Assembly (NCBI GenBank): GCA_963712825.1
Contig: CAVQJP010000020.1
Coordinates: 15,441-79,440, forward strand
DNA from: AP-15 sp963712825
Lineage (GTDB): Bacteria; Pseudomonadota; Alphaproteobacteria; ATCC43930; CGMCC-115725
DNA length: 64,000 nucleotides
Direction of reading: 5' to 3'
Shown: positions 1-7,427 of the stretch, piece by piece
Layout of the letters: every line of letters begins with the position of its first letter
Numbering within the stretch: position 1 is the first letter of the stretch
Program-made: the position numbers and the translations under genes
Notes under the pieces: model-generated
The model's input: the letters and a program-made list of their open reading frames with translations, nothing else
Told to the model about the DNA's origin: nothing
Databases searched by the model: none

Positions 1-1
1 G

Positions 2-1303
2 GATTTCGACCATTGGCGCCAGCTCGGCAACACTGGCTGGTCGTTTGACGACGTGCTGCCGTATTTCAAGCGCTCCGAGCACCAGACCCGCGGCGCCGAC
101 GCATGGCACGGCACCGGCGGCCCGCTGTGCGTTTCCGACGTGCCCGACCGTCACCCGATCTGCGAAGCGTTTATCGAGGGTGCCCTGGGGCTTGGCTTTC
201 CGCGCAACGACGATTTCAACGGCGCCGGCCAGGATGGGGTCGGCTACCACCAGACGACGACGCGGAACGGCAGACGCTGCTCGACCGCGGTCGGCTATCT
301 GCGCCCGGCGATGAACCGCCCCAACTTGCGCGTCGTCACCAACGCGCTGACCGAACGGATCACCTTCGACGGGCGGCGCGCGACCGGCGTGATTTTCCGG
401 CAAGGGGACGAAACCCACACCGCGCGCGCCGCGAGCGAAATCGTCCTGTGCAGCGGCGCCGTCAACTCGCCGCAGCTGCTGATGTTGTCGGGGGTCGGCC
501 CGGCCGCGCATCTGACGGCGCACGGCATGCCGGTCGTGCACGATCTCGCCGGCGTCGGGCAGAGCCTGCAGGACCACTACTCGGCGCCGCTCAAGTTCAA
601 GTGCACGGCGCCGATCACCGTCAACGACGTGATGCGGAGCAACCTGAAAAAGCTCAAGGCCGGCCTGCAGTACTACACGTTCAAAACCGGCCCGTTGGCG
701 ATGGGCACCTCGCCCGCGGCCCTGTTCGCGCGCACCCGGCCTGAGCTCGCGTCCGCCGACATCAAATGCTCGTGCTCGCCGTTCAGCGCCGACCGGCCGC
801 AGGACGGGCTGCATCCGTGGTCGGGGTTCACGACGATCGTCTATCAGCTGCGGCCGGAAAGCCGCGGCAAGATCGAGCTGAGGAGCCCCAACCCGGCCGA
901 CCCGCCGGCAGTCTACCCGAACTACCTGGCGACGCCGACCGACCAGCAGACCATCGTGGACGGGCTGCGGCTGCTGCGCCGGATCATGGCGACGGCACCG
1001 ATGCGGCGCTTTATCGAGTCCGAGTTCCAGCCAGGCCCCGCGGTCGAGACCGACGAGCAGCTCCTGGATTACGCGCGGCGGCGCGGCGGCACCGTCTTTC
1101 ACCCGACCAGCACCTGCAAGATGGGGGTCGACGCGATGGCGGTGGTCGATCCTGAATTGCGGGTGCATGGGCTGGTCGGACTGCGCGTCGCCGACGCCTC
1201 GATCATGCCGACCGTGGTTTCGGGCAACACCAACGCGGCGACGATCATGATCGGCGAGCGCGCCGCCGACATGGTGCGCCAGAAGATGCGGATGGCGGCA
1301 TAG
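2..1303 (+). CDS. GMC-family FAD-dependent oxidoreductase (choline-dehydrogenase-like), 5' end outside window
   Basis: The reading frame is open from the first bases (DFDHWRQLGNTGW...), so the FAD-binding N-terminus lies upstream of the window. GMC enzymes oxidise alcohols (choline and other primary alcohols) using FAD. The visible part has the family's C-terminal signatures: a catalytic-His segment TVFHPTSTCKMG (about nt 1090-1125) and the terminal VVSGNTNAATIMIGERAA block that contacts the flavin. The exact substrate cannot be told. A short relic of the same C-terminal block lies at 5239-5289. Confidence 0.93.
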   Translation, partial: DFDHWRQLGNTGWSFDDVLPYFKRSEHQTRGADAWHGTGGPLCVSDVPDRHPICEAFIEGALGLGFPRNDDFNGAGQDGVGYHQTTTRNGRRCSTAVGYLRPAMNRPNLRVVTNALTERITFDGRRATGVIFRQGDETHTARAASEIVLCSGAVNSPQLLMLSGVGPAAHLTAHGMPVVHDLAGVGQSLQDHYSAPLKFKCTAPITVNDVMRSNLKKLKAGLQYYTFKTGPLAMGTSPAALFARTRPELASADIKCSCSPFSADRPQDGLHPWSGFTTIVYQLRPESRGKIELRSPNPADPPAVYPNYLATPTDQQTIVDGLRLLRRIMATAPMRRFIESEFQPGPAVETDEQLLDYARRRGGTVFHPTSTCKMGVDAMAVVDPELRVHGLVGLRVADASIMPTVVSGNTNAATIMIGERAADMVRQKMRMAA

Positions 1304-1671
1304 AAGCCGGCCGACCGCACGGCAGGCGGCGGATCGGCTTCCCCTAAGGGCGCAGCTTGAATTTCCGCAAGGGGTGGGGAGGGGTCCTTTTGCTGTGGCG
1401 CATCGGGTGACCAGGTCGCGCCGGAAACGGTCCTCGAGGCCTGTCCCGACAGACGTGTGCGAATGGAAAAAATACCGGGCGCTCAGGCAAGACCAGCGAT
1501 CTGAAACGTGACAAAGTACACGGGTGGGATTGGCGCGCGGTCACGGGTGCGTCCGATCAGCCACCCGCTTCTGTCTTCGGTCGGCGCTGAAAGGAGACAG
1601 GGAGGTGGGTGTTCGCAAAGTCGACACGCCGTCGTCGTTCAGATCGCTTAGCCGAGAGACAGGGTGGTGTG
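1304..1671. other. intergenic region without a recognised gene
   Basis: 368 bases between the GMC gene and the MOSC-reductase gene. Short open frames exist but have no recognisable similarity. I see no RNA gene or clear terminator. The purine-rich AGGGTGG just before 1672 probably serves as the ribosome binding site for the next gene. Confidence 0.5.
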
Positions 1672-3435
1672 ATGGCGCGTCTGCTGTCCTTGAATGTGGG
1701 GCTCCCTCGCGACGTTGCCTGGCAGGGGCGGACAGTCCACACCGCGATTTGGAAGGAGCCGGTCCAGGGCCGGCGCATGGCGCGGCGGCTCAACATCGAT
1801 GGCGACGGTCAAGGCGATCTGGCAGGGCACGGCGGCGAACATCGCGCTGTTTTCGTCTATCAGATCGAATCCTATCGCTACTGGGAAAACCATCTCGGTC
1901 GAACCGACTTCACTCACGGACAATTCGGCGAGAACTTCACGGTCGAAGGCCTGTCCGACGACGAGGTGTGCATCGGCGATCGTTACCGTGTCGGAAGCGC
2001 GCTGTTCGAGGTGACTCAGCCTCGCGTTACCTGCTACCGGGTTGGCATTCGGATGGACGAGCCGCAAATGGCCGCATTGCTCGTCTCGCACGGCAGGCCC
2101 GGTTTCTATTTTCGTGTCCTCGAAGAGGGAGAGGTCGAGGCCGGCGGCGAGATCGTTCGGGTCATGCGCGGACCGGAAAGCATGACCGTCGCCGCGGTGA
2201 ATGCGCTTTTGTACAAGCCCGGTCACCCAGCGGACCGGCTGGAGCGGGCGTTGCGCATTCCGGCGTTGAGCGCCGGCTGGCGCGGCTCGTTCGGGGCGCT
2301 GCTGGAACAGGCGCGGAGCTCAGGTGAGACTTCGGGCAATGCCGGGCTTGCTCTGGCCGCTGGACCGAAGCCGGCATGGGTGGGGTTTCGCCCGCTGCGG
2401 GTGGCTGACAAGACCCGCGAGAGCAACGACGTTACCTCGCTGCACCTTGAGCCCGATGATGGACATTCCCTTGCGGCCGGGGTGCCCGGTCAGTTTGCTG
2501 TGCTGCGCCTTCGACCGGCGCCTGATATACCTCCTCTGCTGCGCAGCTATTCGCTCTCGGGCGAGCCGAGCGAAGCTCGCTACCGCATCAGCGTCAAACG
2601 CAACGCCGGCGGTGTGGCCGGCGCCTATATCGCTGACGGGGTCCGACCCGGCGACGTCATCGAGACGACCGCCCCGCGCGGCTCTTTTACATTGCGGCCG
2701 GATGATGGACCGGTCGTTCTTCTGAGTGCCGGCATCGGCGCGACGCCTGTGCTTGCGATGCTGCTTGCGCTGGCCGCCGCAAAGTCGCCGAGACGGGTCT
2801 GGTGGCTGCACGGCGCCCGCGATCGCGGGGAGCATCCGTTTGCTGAAGAGGTGCGGGCCGCTCTCAAAGCGTTGCCGCACGCCCACGGTCACGTCCGCTA
2901 CAGCGCGCCCGGTCTGGGCGACCGGGTTGGTGTGGATTTTGATGCGCGCGGCCGGCTCAGTGTTGCCGTTCTCGCCGAATTGAGCGTGCCGAGCGATGCC
3001 GATTTCTACCTGTGCGGCCCGGCTGCCTTTATGGCCGATTTGTCCGCGGGCTTCGCGGGCTGGGGGGTGTCGAGCAACCGCATCCACACCGAAATCTTCG
3101 GAGCGGGGCCATCCCTGACACCCGGCGTTGCCGCGACCCCTCGGAAACCGCCGCATCTTCCGGCAGCTCCTGTCGGCTCAGGACCGCTCGTGTCCTTCGC
3201 GCGCAGCGGGCTCAACGTCCGCTGGGGTCCGCCGTTCCGAACTCTCCTCGAGCTTGCCGAGGGTTGCGATGTGCCGGTGCGGTGGTCGTGCCGCACCGGT
3301 GTCTGCCACACATGCGAAACGGCCCTAATAGCCGGCGCCGTCAGCTATCAGCTCGACCCGGTCGACCCGCCAGCCGCCGACAATGTGCTGATCTGCTGCT
3401 CTCAACCTGAGGCTGATATCGTGATCGATCTTTGA
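1672..3435 (+). CDS. MOSC domain fused to ferredoxin-NAD(P) reductase and 2Fe-2S domain
   Basis: A 587-residue fusion. Residues 1 to about 210 are a YiiM-like MOSC domain (molybdenum-cofactor sulfurase C-terminal type), with GHGGEHRAVFVY and FGENFTVEG. A flavin reductase follows, with the FAD motif RSYSLSG near residue 291 and the NAD(P) loop SAGIGATP near 353. The end is a plant-type 2Fe-2S domain with a cysteine near 540 (CRTGVCHTC) and a last cysteine in ICCSQP. MOSC proteins of this type detoxify N-hydroxylated bases by reduction; here the electron chain is in the same polypeptide. I chose ATG 1672, preceded by AGGGTGG, over an upstream ATG at 1609 because MOSC similarity starts there. 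Confidence 0.9.
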   Translation: MARLLSLNVGLPRDVAWQGRTVHTAIWKEPVQGRRMARRLNIDGDGQGDLAGHGGEHRAVFVYQIESYRYWENHLGRTDFTHGQFGENFTVEGLSDDEVCIGDRYRVGSALFEVTQPRVTCYRVGIRMDEPQMAALLVSHGRPGFYFRVLEEGEVEAGGEIVRVMRGPESMTVAAVNALLYKPGHPADRLERALRIPALSAGWRGSFGALLEQARSSGETSGNAGLALAAGPKPAWVGFRPLRVADKTRESNDVTSLHLEPDDGHSLAAGVPGQFAVLRLRPAPDIPPLLRSYSLSGEPSEARYRISVKRNAGGVAGAYIADGVRPGDVIETTAPRGSFTLRPDDGPVVLLSAGIGATPVLAMLLALAAAKSPRRVWWLHGARDRGEHPFAEEVRAALKALPHAHGHVRYSAPGLGDRVGVDFDARGRLSVAVLAELSVPSDADFYLCGPAAFMADLSAGFAGWGVSSNRIHTEIFGAGPSLTPGVAATPRKPPHLPAAPVGSGPLVSFARSGLNVRWGPPFRTLLELAEGCDVPVRWSCRTGVCHTCETALIAGAVSYQLDPVDPPAADNVLICCSQPEADIVIDL

Positions 3436-3471
3436 CATGAACATCGCCGGCGATGGTCAAGGAGATTTGAT

Positions 3472-3852
3472 ATGGAAGACCGAGACATTCGAGCGGCGCT
3501 GGATCGCCATTGGGCCGCCTCCGATGCGGACGACTTCGAGGCGGAGCACGACATTTACCGAGAGGACGCGGTGCTCGAATATCCGCAATCGGGCGAGCGC
3601 ATCCGCGGCCGGCGGAAGATTCAGTCGTCTCGTGCCGCGCAGCCGAACCGGAAACGCTTCACGGTGCGGCGGATAATCGGCGCGGGCGACTTCTGGGTCA
3701 CCGAATATGTCCTGACCTATGATGGGCGGCCGTCTTACACCGTGAGCATCATGGAGTTCCTCGATGGGAAGGTGGCCCGCGAGACCCAGTATTTCGGCGA
3801 TCCGTTCGAGCCGGGGCCGTCGCGCGCGCAATGGGTCGAGCGGATGCCCTGA
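3472..3852 (+). CDS. SnoaL/NTF2-like protein
   Basis: 126 residues with the small alpha+beta cone-fold pattern of SnoaL-like proteins: an N-terminal helix (IRAALDRHWAA), an early DIYREDAVLEYPQSGE strand region, and a late IMEFLDGKVARETQYFGDPFEP segment. The start has a good ribosome binding site (AAGGAG, 3458-3463). Members include isomerases, hydrolases and proteins of unknown role, so no reaction is assigned. It lies 36 bases after the MOSC-reductase gene and overlaps the next gene by 22 bases, suggesting co-transcription. Confidence 0.8.
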   Translation: MEDRDIRAALDRHWAASDADDFEAEHDIYREDAVLEYPQSGERIRGRRKIQSSRAAQPNRKRFTVRRIIGAGDFWVTEYVLTYDGRPSYTVSIMEFLDGKVARETQYFGDPFEPGPSRAQWVERMP

Positions 3853-4469
3853 AACCTGGCTGCCGTAAAGGCGGCCATCTGCCGCTCGCTCGCTCGGAGC
3901 TGCCGATCGATACGGCCTCTCTCGCCCGCTGTCTGATTGGCAAGATAGTGTTGCGGGAGTTGCCCGAAGGTGTCGCCAGCGGTCGTATTGTCGAGACCGA
4001 GGCGTATGTCGTCGGCGACGCCGCCGGGCACGCCTACCGGGGAATGACCCCGCGTAATCGCTCGCTGTTCCTCGAGCTGGCGCACGCCTACGTTTATCTC
4101 GCCTACGGCAGCGCATACATGCTGAATGTCTCGAGCGAGACGCCCGGGATCGGAGCCGGCGTCCTCATCAGGGCGCTCGAGCCGCTCGAAGGGATCCCGA
4201 TCATGCAGCTAAATCGCGGCATCGAGCGCTCACGCGACTTGGCGCGTGGACCAGGAAGGCTTACCGCGGCATTGCGAATTGATCGTCGGCTCGATGGGCT
4301 CGATCTTTGCCGAGAGGGCCCTCTCTGGCTGACACGCGATGACCACGAGCTAGGAGAAATCGGGCAGAGCACCAGGATCGGCATCGCGCGGGATGCGAAC
4401 CGCCTCCTGCGATTTTATCTTCGGAACAGTCCATTCGTCAGCGGCCCAAGATCGCTCAATGTCGGTTGA
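3831..4469 (+). CDS. DNA-3-methyladenine glycosylase (AAG/MPG family)
   Basis: 212 residues, the usual size. The enzyme flips out and excises alkylated purines such as 3-methyladenine, opening base excision repair. Diagnostic blocks are LARCLIGKIV, the catalytic-Glu region RIVETEAYVVGDAAGHAYRG, TPRNRSLF, and AYVYLAYGSAYMLNV. The start overlaps the preceding SnoaL-like gene; an internal start nearer the conserved region is possible because the first 25 or so residues are not conserved. Functional pairing with the MOSC protein, which also deals with modified bases, is only an inference from adjacency. Confidence 0.93.
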   Translation: MGRADALKPGCRKGGHLPLARSELPIDTASLARCLIGKIVLRELPEGVASGRIVETEAYVVGDAAGHAYRGMTPRNRSLFLELAHAYVYLAYGSAYMLNVSSETPGIGAGVLIRALEPLEGIPIMQLNRGIERSRDLARGPGRLTAALRIDRRLDGLDLCREGPLWLTRDDHELGEIGQSTRIGIARDANRLLRFYLRNSPFVSGPRSLNVG

Positions 4470-4709
4470 TGGCGCGAGCGGCGGGGTCTGTGGGGGGGAT
4501 TCCATAGCCGTTGCCCACTCAGCACAGTTCGTTGGGAATGAACGGAATGGGGCAGCAGCGCCCGAAGCCGCAGGCTGCGCAAATGACCGCATTGGGTCGG
4601 ACGCCGAAATTCGAGCGGCGGCACCACCCTTTGTCGGCTGGATCGACTTGCGGGGCATTGCTGTGTAAAATGCCAGGTGTCGTTGCAAGCCCTCAGGGAG
4701 TGCCGTCCG

Positions 4710-5102
4710 ATGCCCGAGAAGACCTCGCAATCCGTCGCGAATTTGGGCTATCACGCCCATATCTACTATGACGTGACAAGCACACGCTCGGTCGCCGAGC
4801 GAGTGTGCGCCGCGGTCAGCGAGAAGTTTCAGGTCGAGATCGACGGTTTTCGCGACACGCCGGTCGGACCCCACCCGATCTCCAATGTTCTGGTCATCTT
4901 CAAGCCCGACCAGTTCGAGCAAATCGTGCCATATCTGATGCTGAACCGCGCCGGGCTCGACGTGCTGGTGCACCCGCTGACCACCGACGCGGTGGAGGAC
5001 CACAGCGGCTATGCGATGTGGCTCGGCAGCCCGGTCGCGCTGAAGCTTCACACGCTGCCCCGCGGCCGCGGCGGGCGGCTGCCGAGCGGGGTAAGCGCGT
5101 AG
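4710..5102 (+). CDS. DOPA 4,5-dioxygenase family protein
   Basis: 130 residues. Family features are the histidine-rich GYHAHIYYD near the N-terminus, VGPHPISN, and the strong block YLMLNRAGLDVLVHPLT followed by DHSGYAMWLG. Family members are small metal-dependent extradiol-type dioxygenases; bacterial homologues have unknown natural substrates. ATG 4710 is preferred over 4677 because the conserved part begins just after it and AGGGAG lies 11 bases upstream. It stands alone between non-coding stretches. Confidence 0.88.
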   Translation: MPEKTSQSVANLGYHAHIYYDVTSTRSVAERVCAAVSEKFQVEIDGFRDTPVGPHPISNVLVIFKPDQFEQIVPYLMLNRAGLDVLVHPLTTDAVEDHSGYAMWLGSPVALKLHTLPRGRGGRLPSGVSA

Positions 5103-5238
5103 GCCCGCGGCGTCCTTGCCGGCTGGTGCAAGTGCGGCCAGGGCGGCGCGGTCCGGTCGGGGAGGAACGCGGCACTATCAAAACGAGCTAAAAGAGCGAG
5201 CCGCGTATGGTGCGGCGGCGCGGACGCGCCAGCCGAAG

Positions 5239-5289
5239 ATGCCGGCGGTGGTTTCCGGCGACACCAACGCGGCGACGACCATGGTCGGC
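5239..5289 (+). pseudogene. relic of a GMC oxidoreductase C-terminus
   Basis: This piece translates to MPAVVSGDTNAATTMVG, nearly matching the end of the GMC gene at the left edge (MPTVVSGNTNAATIMIG). No other part of a GMC gene is visible around it. It is a leftover of a deleted paralogue within the 5103-5425 gap, which otherwise holds no gene. Confidence 0.7.
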
Positions 5290-5384
5290 ACCGGTTCAGC
5301 CTCGCGGCAGATGCCGCTGAGTCTCGTTTTGGCATACCGGCAAATTGTATCTGGTACAAAGGTTTGTCCGGCCCGCCCCTGCCG

Positions 5385-5420
5385 GGGCCATCACATAGGT
5401 CCCTGGGCCATCACATAGGT
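5385..5420. repeat. two copies of a 16-bp direct repeat with a 20-bp period
   Basis: GGGCCATCACATAGGT occurs at 5385-5400 and again at 5405-5420, just before the start codon of the cation-efflux-like gene. It could be a duplicated operator or a simple slippage product; nothing else distinguishes the two. Confidence 0.75.
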
Positions 5421-5425
5421 CATGG

Positions 5426-6052
5426 ATGACAGACGTGGCGGCGCGCGCGGCGCTGGTGCGGCAAGCGTTCCGCCTTGAATACCTGACGATCGCGTGGATG
5501 GTCGTCGAGGCGGGGGTCGCGATCGGCGCCGGGATCGCTGCGGGTTCGGTCAGCCTGCTCGCCTTTGGCCTCGACAGCGTTATTGAGCTGGTCTCGGCCG
5601 GAGTTCTGGTCTGGCGGCTCAGCGTCGAATTGCGTCAGGGTCGGGTCTTTGCCGAGACCGCCGAGAAGACCGCCAGCCGCATCGGCGGCGCGCTGCTGCT
5701 GGCGCTCGCCGCTTATGTCGCGACCGCGGCGGCATGGAGCCTGTGGACGCGGCAAGGTCAGCAATTCTCGTGGCCGGGTCTGCTCATCAGCATCGCCGCG
5801 ATCCCGGCGATGTGGATTCTGTCGCGTCAAAAGCTGCGCGTCGCCGACGCGCTCGGCAGCCGGGCATTGCGGACCGACGCCGTCGAGGCGGTCACCTGCG
5901 GCTGGCTTTCTCTTGCCATCGTGAGCGGGCTGTTGGCACAGGCTGTCCTCGGCGCTTGGTGGGTCGATTCCGCTGCCTCGCTGGCAATCCTGTGGCTGCT
6001 GGTCAAGGAAGCGCGCGAGGCCTGGGCGACCGAAGACTGTCACGAGGATTAG
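5426..6052 (+). CDS. cation-diffusion-facilitator-like membrane protein
   Basis: 208 residues, very hydrophobic, with about five or six membrane helices. It has the layout of the CDF transmembrane domain: SVSLLAFGLDSVIELVSAG carries the Asp of the transport site in helix 2, and ALRTDAVEAVTCGWLSLAIV and WWVDSAASLAILWLL match helices 5 and 6. CDF proteins exchange divalent cations for protons. The C-terminal cytoplasmic metal-binding domain of typical CDF exporters is absent, so it may be a short variant. The metal is unknown. Confidence 0.82.
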   Translation: MTDVAARAALVRQAFRLEYLTIAWMVVEAGVAIGAGIAAGSVSLLAFGLDSVIELVSAGVLVWRLSVELRQGRVFAETAEKTASRIGGALLLALAAYVATAAAWSLWTRQGQQFSWPGLLISIAAIPAMWILSRQKLRVADALGSRALRTDAVEAVTCGWLSLAIVSGLLAQAVLGAWWVDSAASLAILWLLVKEAREAWATEDCHED

Positions 6053-6310
6053 TGTCTGACCGAAATGAGAAACGAAAATTGTAAAAGCTTACCGTCGCCC
6101 CGTGCGCCTTCAGCCCTCGGGCTTGTCCCCTGGGGAAAGCGGGGACCCGGAGCTTGCCCCCCTGTTCGAGCCAGAGCTTGCCCCTGGCCCGAACAGGGGG
6201 GCAGGCTCTGGCCTGGAACAGGGGGCGAGCGCCCCAACCTCTGCCCCTGGGTTCCCGCTTTCGCGGGAATGACGTCTAACTGCCTGACCCATACGGAATT
6301 CTTTTCGGAT
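6051..6310 (+). repeat. dispersed repeat, copy 1 (about 260 bp)
   Basis: One of three related non-coding elements in the window (others at 11813-11965, reversed, and 24854-25035). It starts with AGTGTCTGACC and ends near ACCCATACGGAATTCTTTT. Inside it carries CCTGGAACAGGGGGCGAGCG and the stem-loop TTCCCGC-TTTC-GCGGGAA. There is no coding capacity. It looks like a small non-autonomous or REP-like family; the CCCGC...GCGGG hairpin type is common in proteobacterial intergenic repeats. The 6053-6449 gap contains little else. Confidence 0.8.
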
Positions 6311-6449
6311 CACACTCTTTGACAGGTGCTTCGCGAGCCGGCAGAACGCGCGCCGCCCAGGATCCGGCATGCTGCGCTCGGGACCCGTCGCCTCGACCGG
6401 TTTTCCGGAGTGCTTTTTGAAGACGGCGCCTTCGCTGGACCAGCCTAGT

Positions 6450-6716
6450 CTAGTGCGCCGCGTTCGTGTCGGACGGAGCGTTGGCCGCCGAGCCCTGCGG
6501 CTGCTGCTGGGCCTTTTGGCGCGCGTGCTTGGCCGCCTCATGATGGCCGACGATGCAGCCGGCGCCGGCGCCGAGAACGCCGTGATGACCGGCCACGTGT
6601 CCCGCGACCCCGCCGACGGCCGCACCTTTGAGGCAACCCGCCGCCTGCGCCGGCGGAGCAATGGCGCCGGCGGCAAAAGCAAGAGCGGCGGCGGCCGGCA
6701 ACAACATGAATTTCAT
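6450..6716 (-). CDS. small secreted protein with a glycine-zipper-like segment
   Basis: 88 residues. It has a signal peptide (MKFMLLPAAAALAFAAGAIA, cleavage after AQA) followed by a Gly/His-rich stretch GAAVGGVAGHVAGHHGVLGAG, resembling glycine-zipper outer-membrane or periplasmic proteins. The tail is rich in Gln, Ala and His (HHEAAKHARQKAQQQ). Function is unknown; it may associate with the envelope. It is convergent with nothing and has about 270 bases of upstream region shared with the zinc-ribbon gene. Confidence 0.75.
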   Translation of the reverse strand: MKFMLLPAAAALAFAAGAIAPPAQAAGCLKGAAVGGVAGHVAGHHGVLGAGAGCIVGHHEAAKHARQKAQQQPQGSAANAPSDTNAAH

Positions 6717-6773
6717 CTGGCTCTCCTGTGATGTCCGTACGACGAGAACACCGCGCCGCGCGTCCGGTTCAAT

Positions 6774-6805
6774 TATGAGTTTAACTCCGGTATGAGTTTA
6801 ACTCC
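6774..6805. repeat. tandem 15-bp repeat in a divergent promoter region
   Basis: TATGAGTTTAACTCC occurs at 6774-6788 and 6791-6805. It lies between the divergent genes at 6450-6716 (minus) and 6990 (plus), where a regulator-binding site would be expected. Each unit contains the dyad GAGTTTAACTC, as expected for a dimeric repressor. Function is inferred only from position. Confidence 0.7.
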
Positions 6806-6989
6806 CTCGCGGCAGCGATCGGCGCCGGCGCGGGCGCCTTACAAAATACCTTCGCCCAAATCCCGCGGCGCCGCAGCATGTAACCTGTTAAAGGCGACGG
6901 CCGAGCAAAACTTGCTGCTTTGGGCCGGGGTCGGCTATATCTAATTCACCCGCCCCCGCGGGGTTCCTGCAGATCCCCGGAGGCCCCGT

Positions 6990-7427
6990 ATGAGGTGCCC
7001 TCATTGCGGTGCCGACAGCCCGGCCGGCATGAGGTTTTGCGGCCAGTGCGGCGCGCCGCTGCCGCTCGTCTGCCGCTCCTGCGGCGCGGCCAACCCCGCC
7101 GAGCATAAATTCTGCGGTCAATGCGGCGTCCCGCTCGACGCCCCCGGTCTGCAGGACGGGGCCGAGCGCGAATTCTTATTCCGATGGGCGCCAAGCCGGC
7201 AGCGAGACCGAATCGCTGCCGGGCGAACTGAAGCAGGTGACCGTGCTGTTTTGCGACATCGTCAACTCGACACCGCTCGCCGAGCGGCTCGGGCCCGAGG
7301 CGATGCGGGACCTGGTCAACCGCTTTCTCGAAGCAAGCCTGGCCGAAGTGAACCGGTACGGGGGCACCGCGCCGCAATTTACCGGCGACGGCTTTATGGC
7401 GCTCTTCGGGGCGCCGCTGACCTATGA
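6990..7427 (+). CDS. double zinc-ribbon N-terminus of the cyclase regulator, frameshifted
   Basis: The first 60 residues hold two treble-clef zinc ribbons: CPHCGADSPAGMRFCGQCG and CRSCGAANPAEHKFCGQCG. In the known architecture this zinc-ribbon pair directly precedes a class III adenylate cyclase domain, which begins here in a different frame at 7237. The residues after about 7170 in this frame look like noise, while the other frame gives a plausible linker (SDGRQAGSETESLPGELKQ). A one-base shift between 7140 and 7190 therefore probably breaks one gene, or reflects a sequencing indel. Real content ends near 7180. Confidence 0.75.
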   Translation: MRCPHCGADSPAGMRFCGQCGAPLPLVCRSCGAANPAEHKFCGQCGVPLDAPGLQDGAEREFLFRWAPSRQRDRIAAGRTEAGDRAVLRHRQLDTARRAARARGDAGPGQPLSRSKPGRSEPVRGHRAAIYRRRLYGALRGAADL

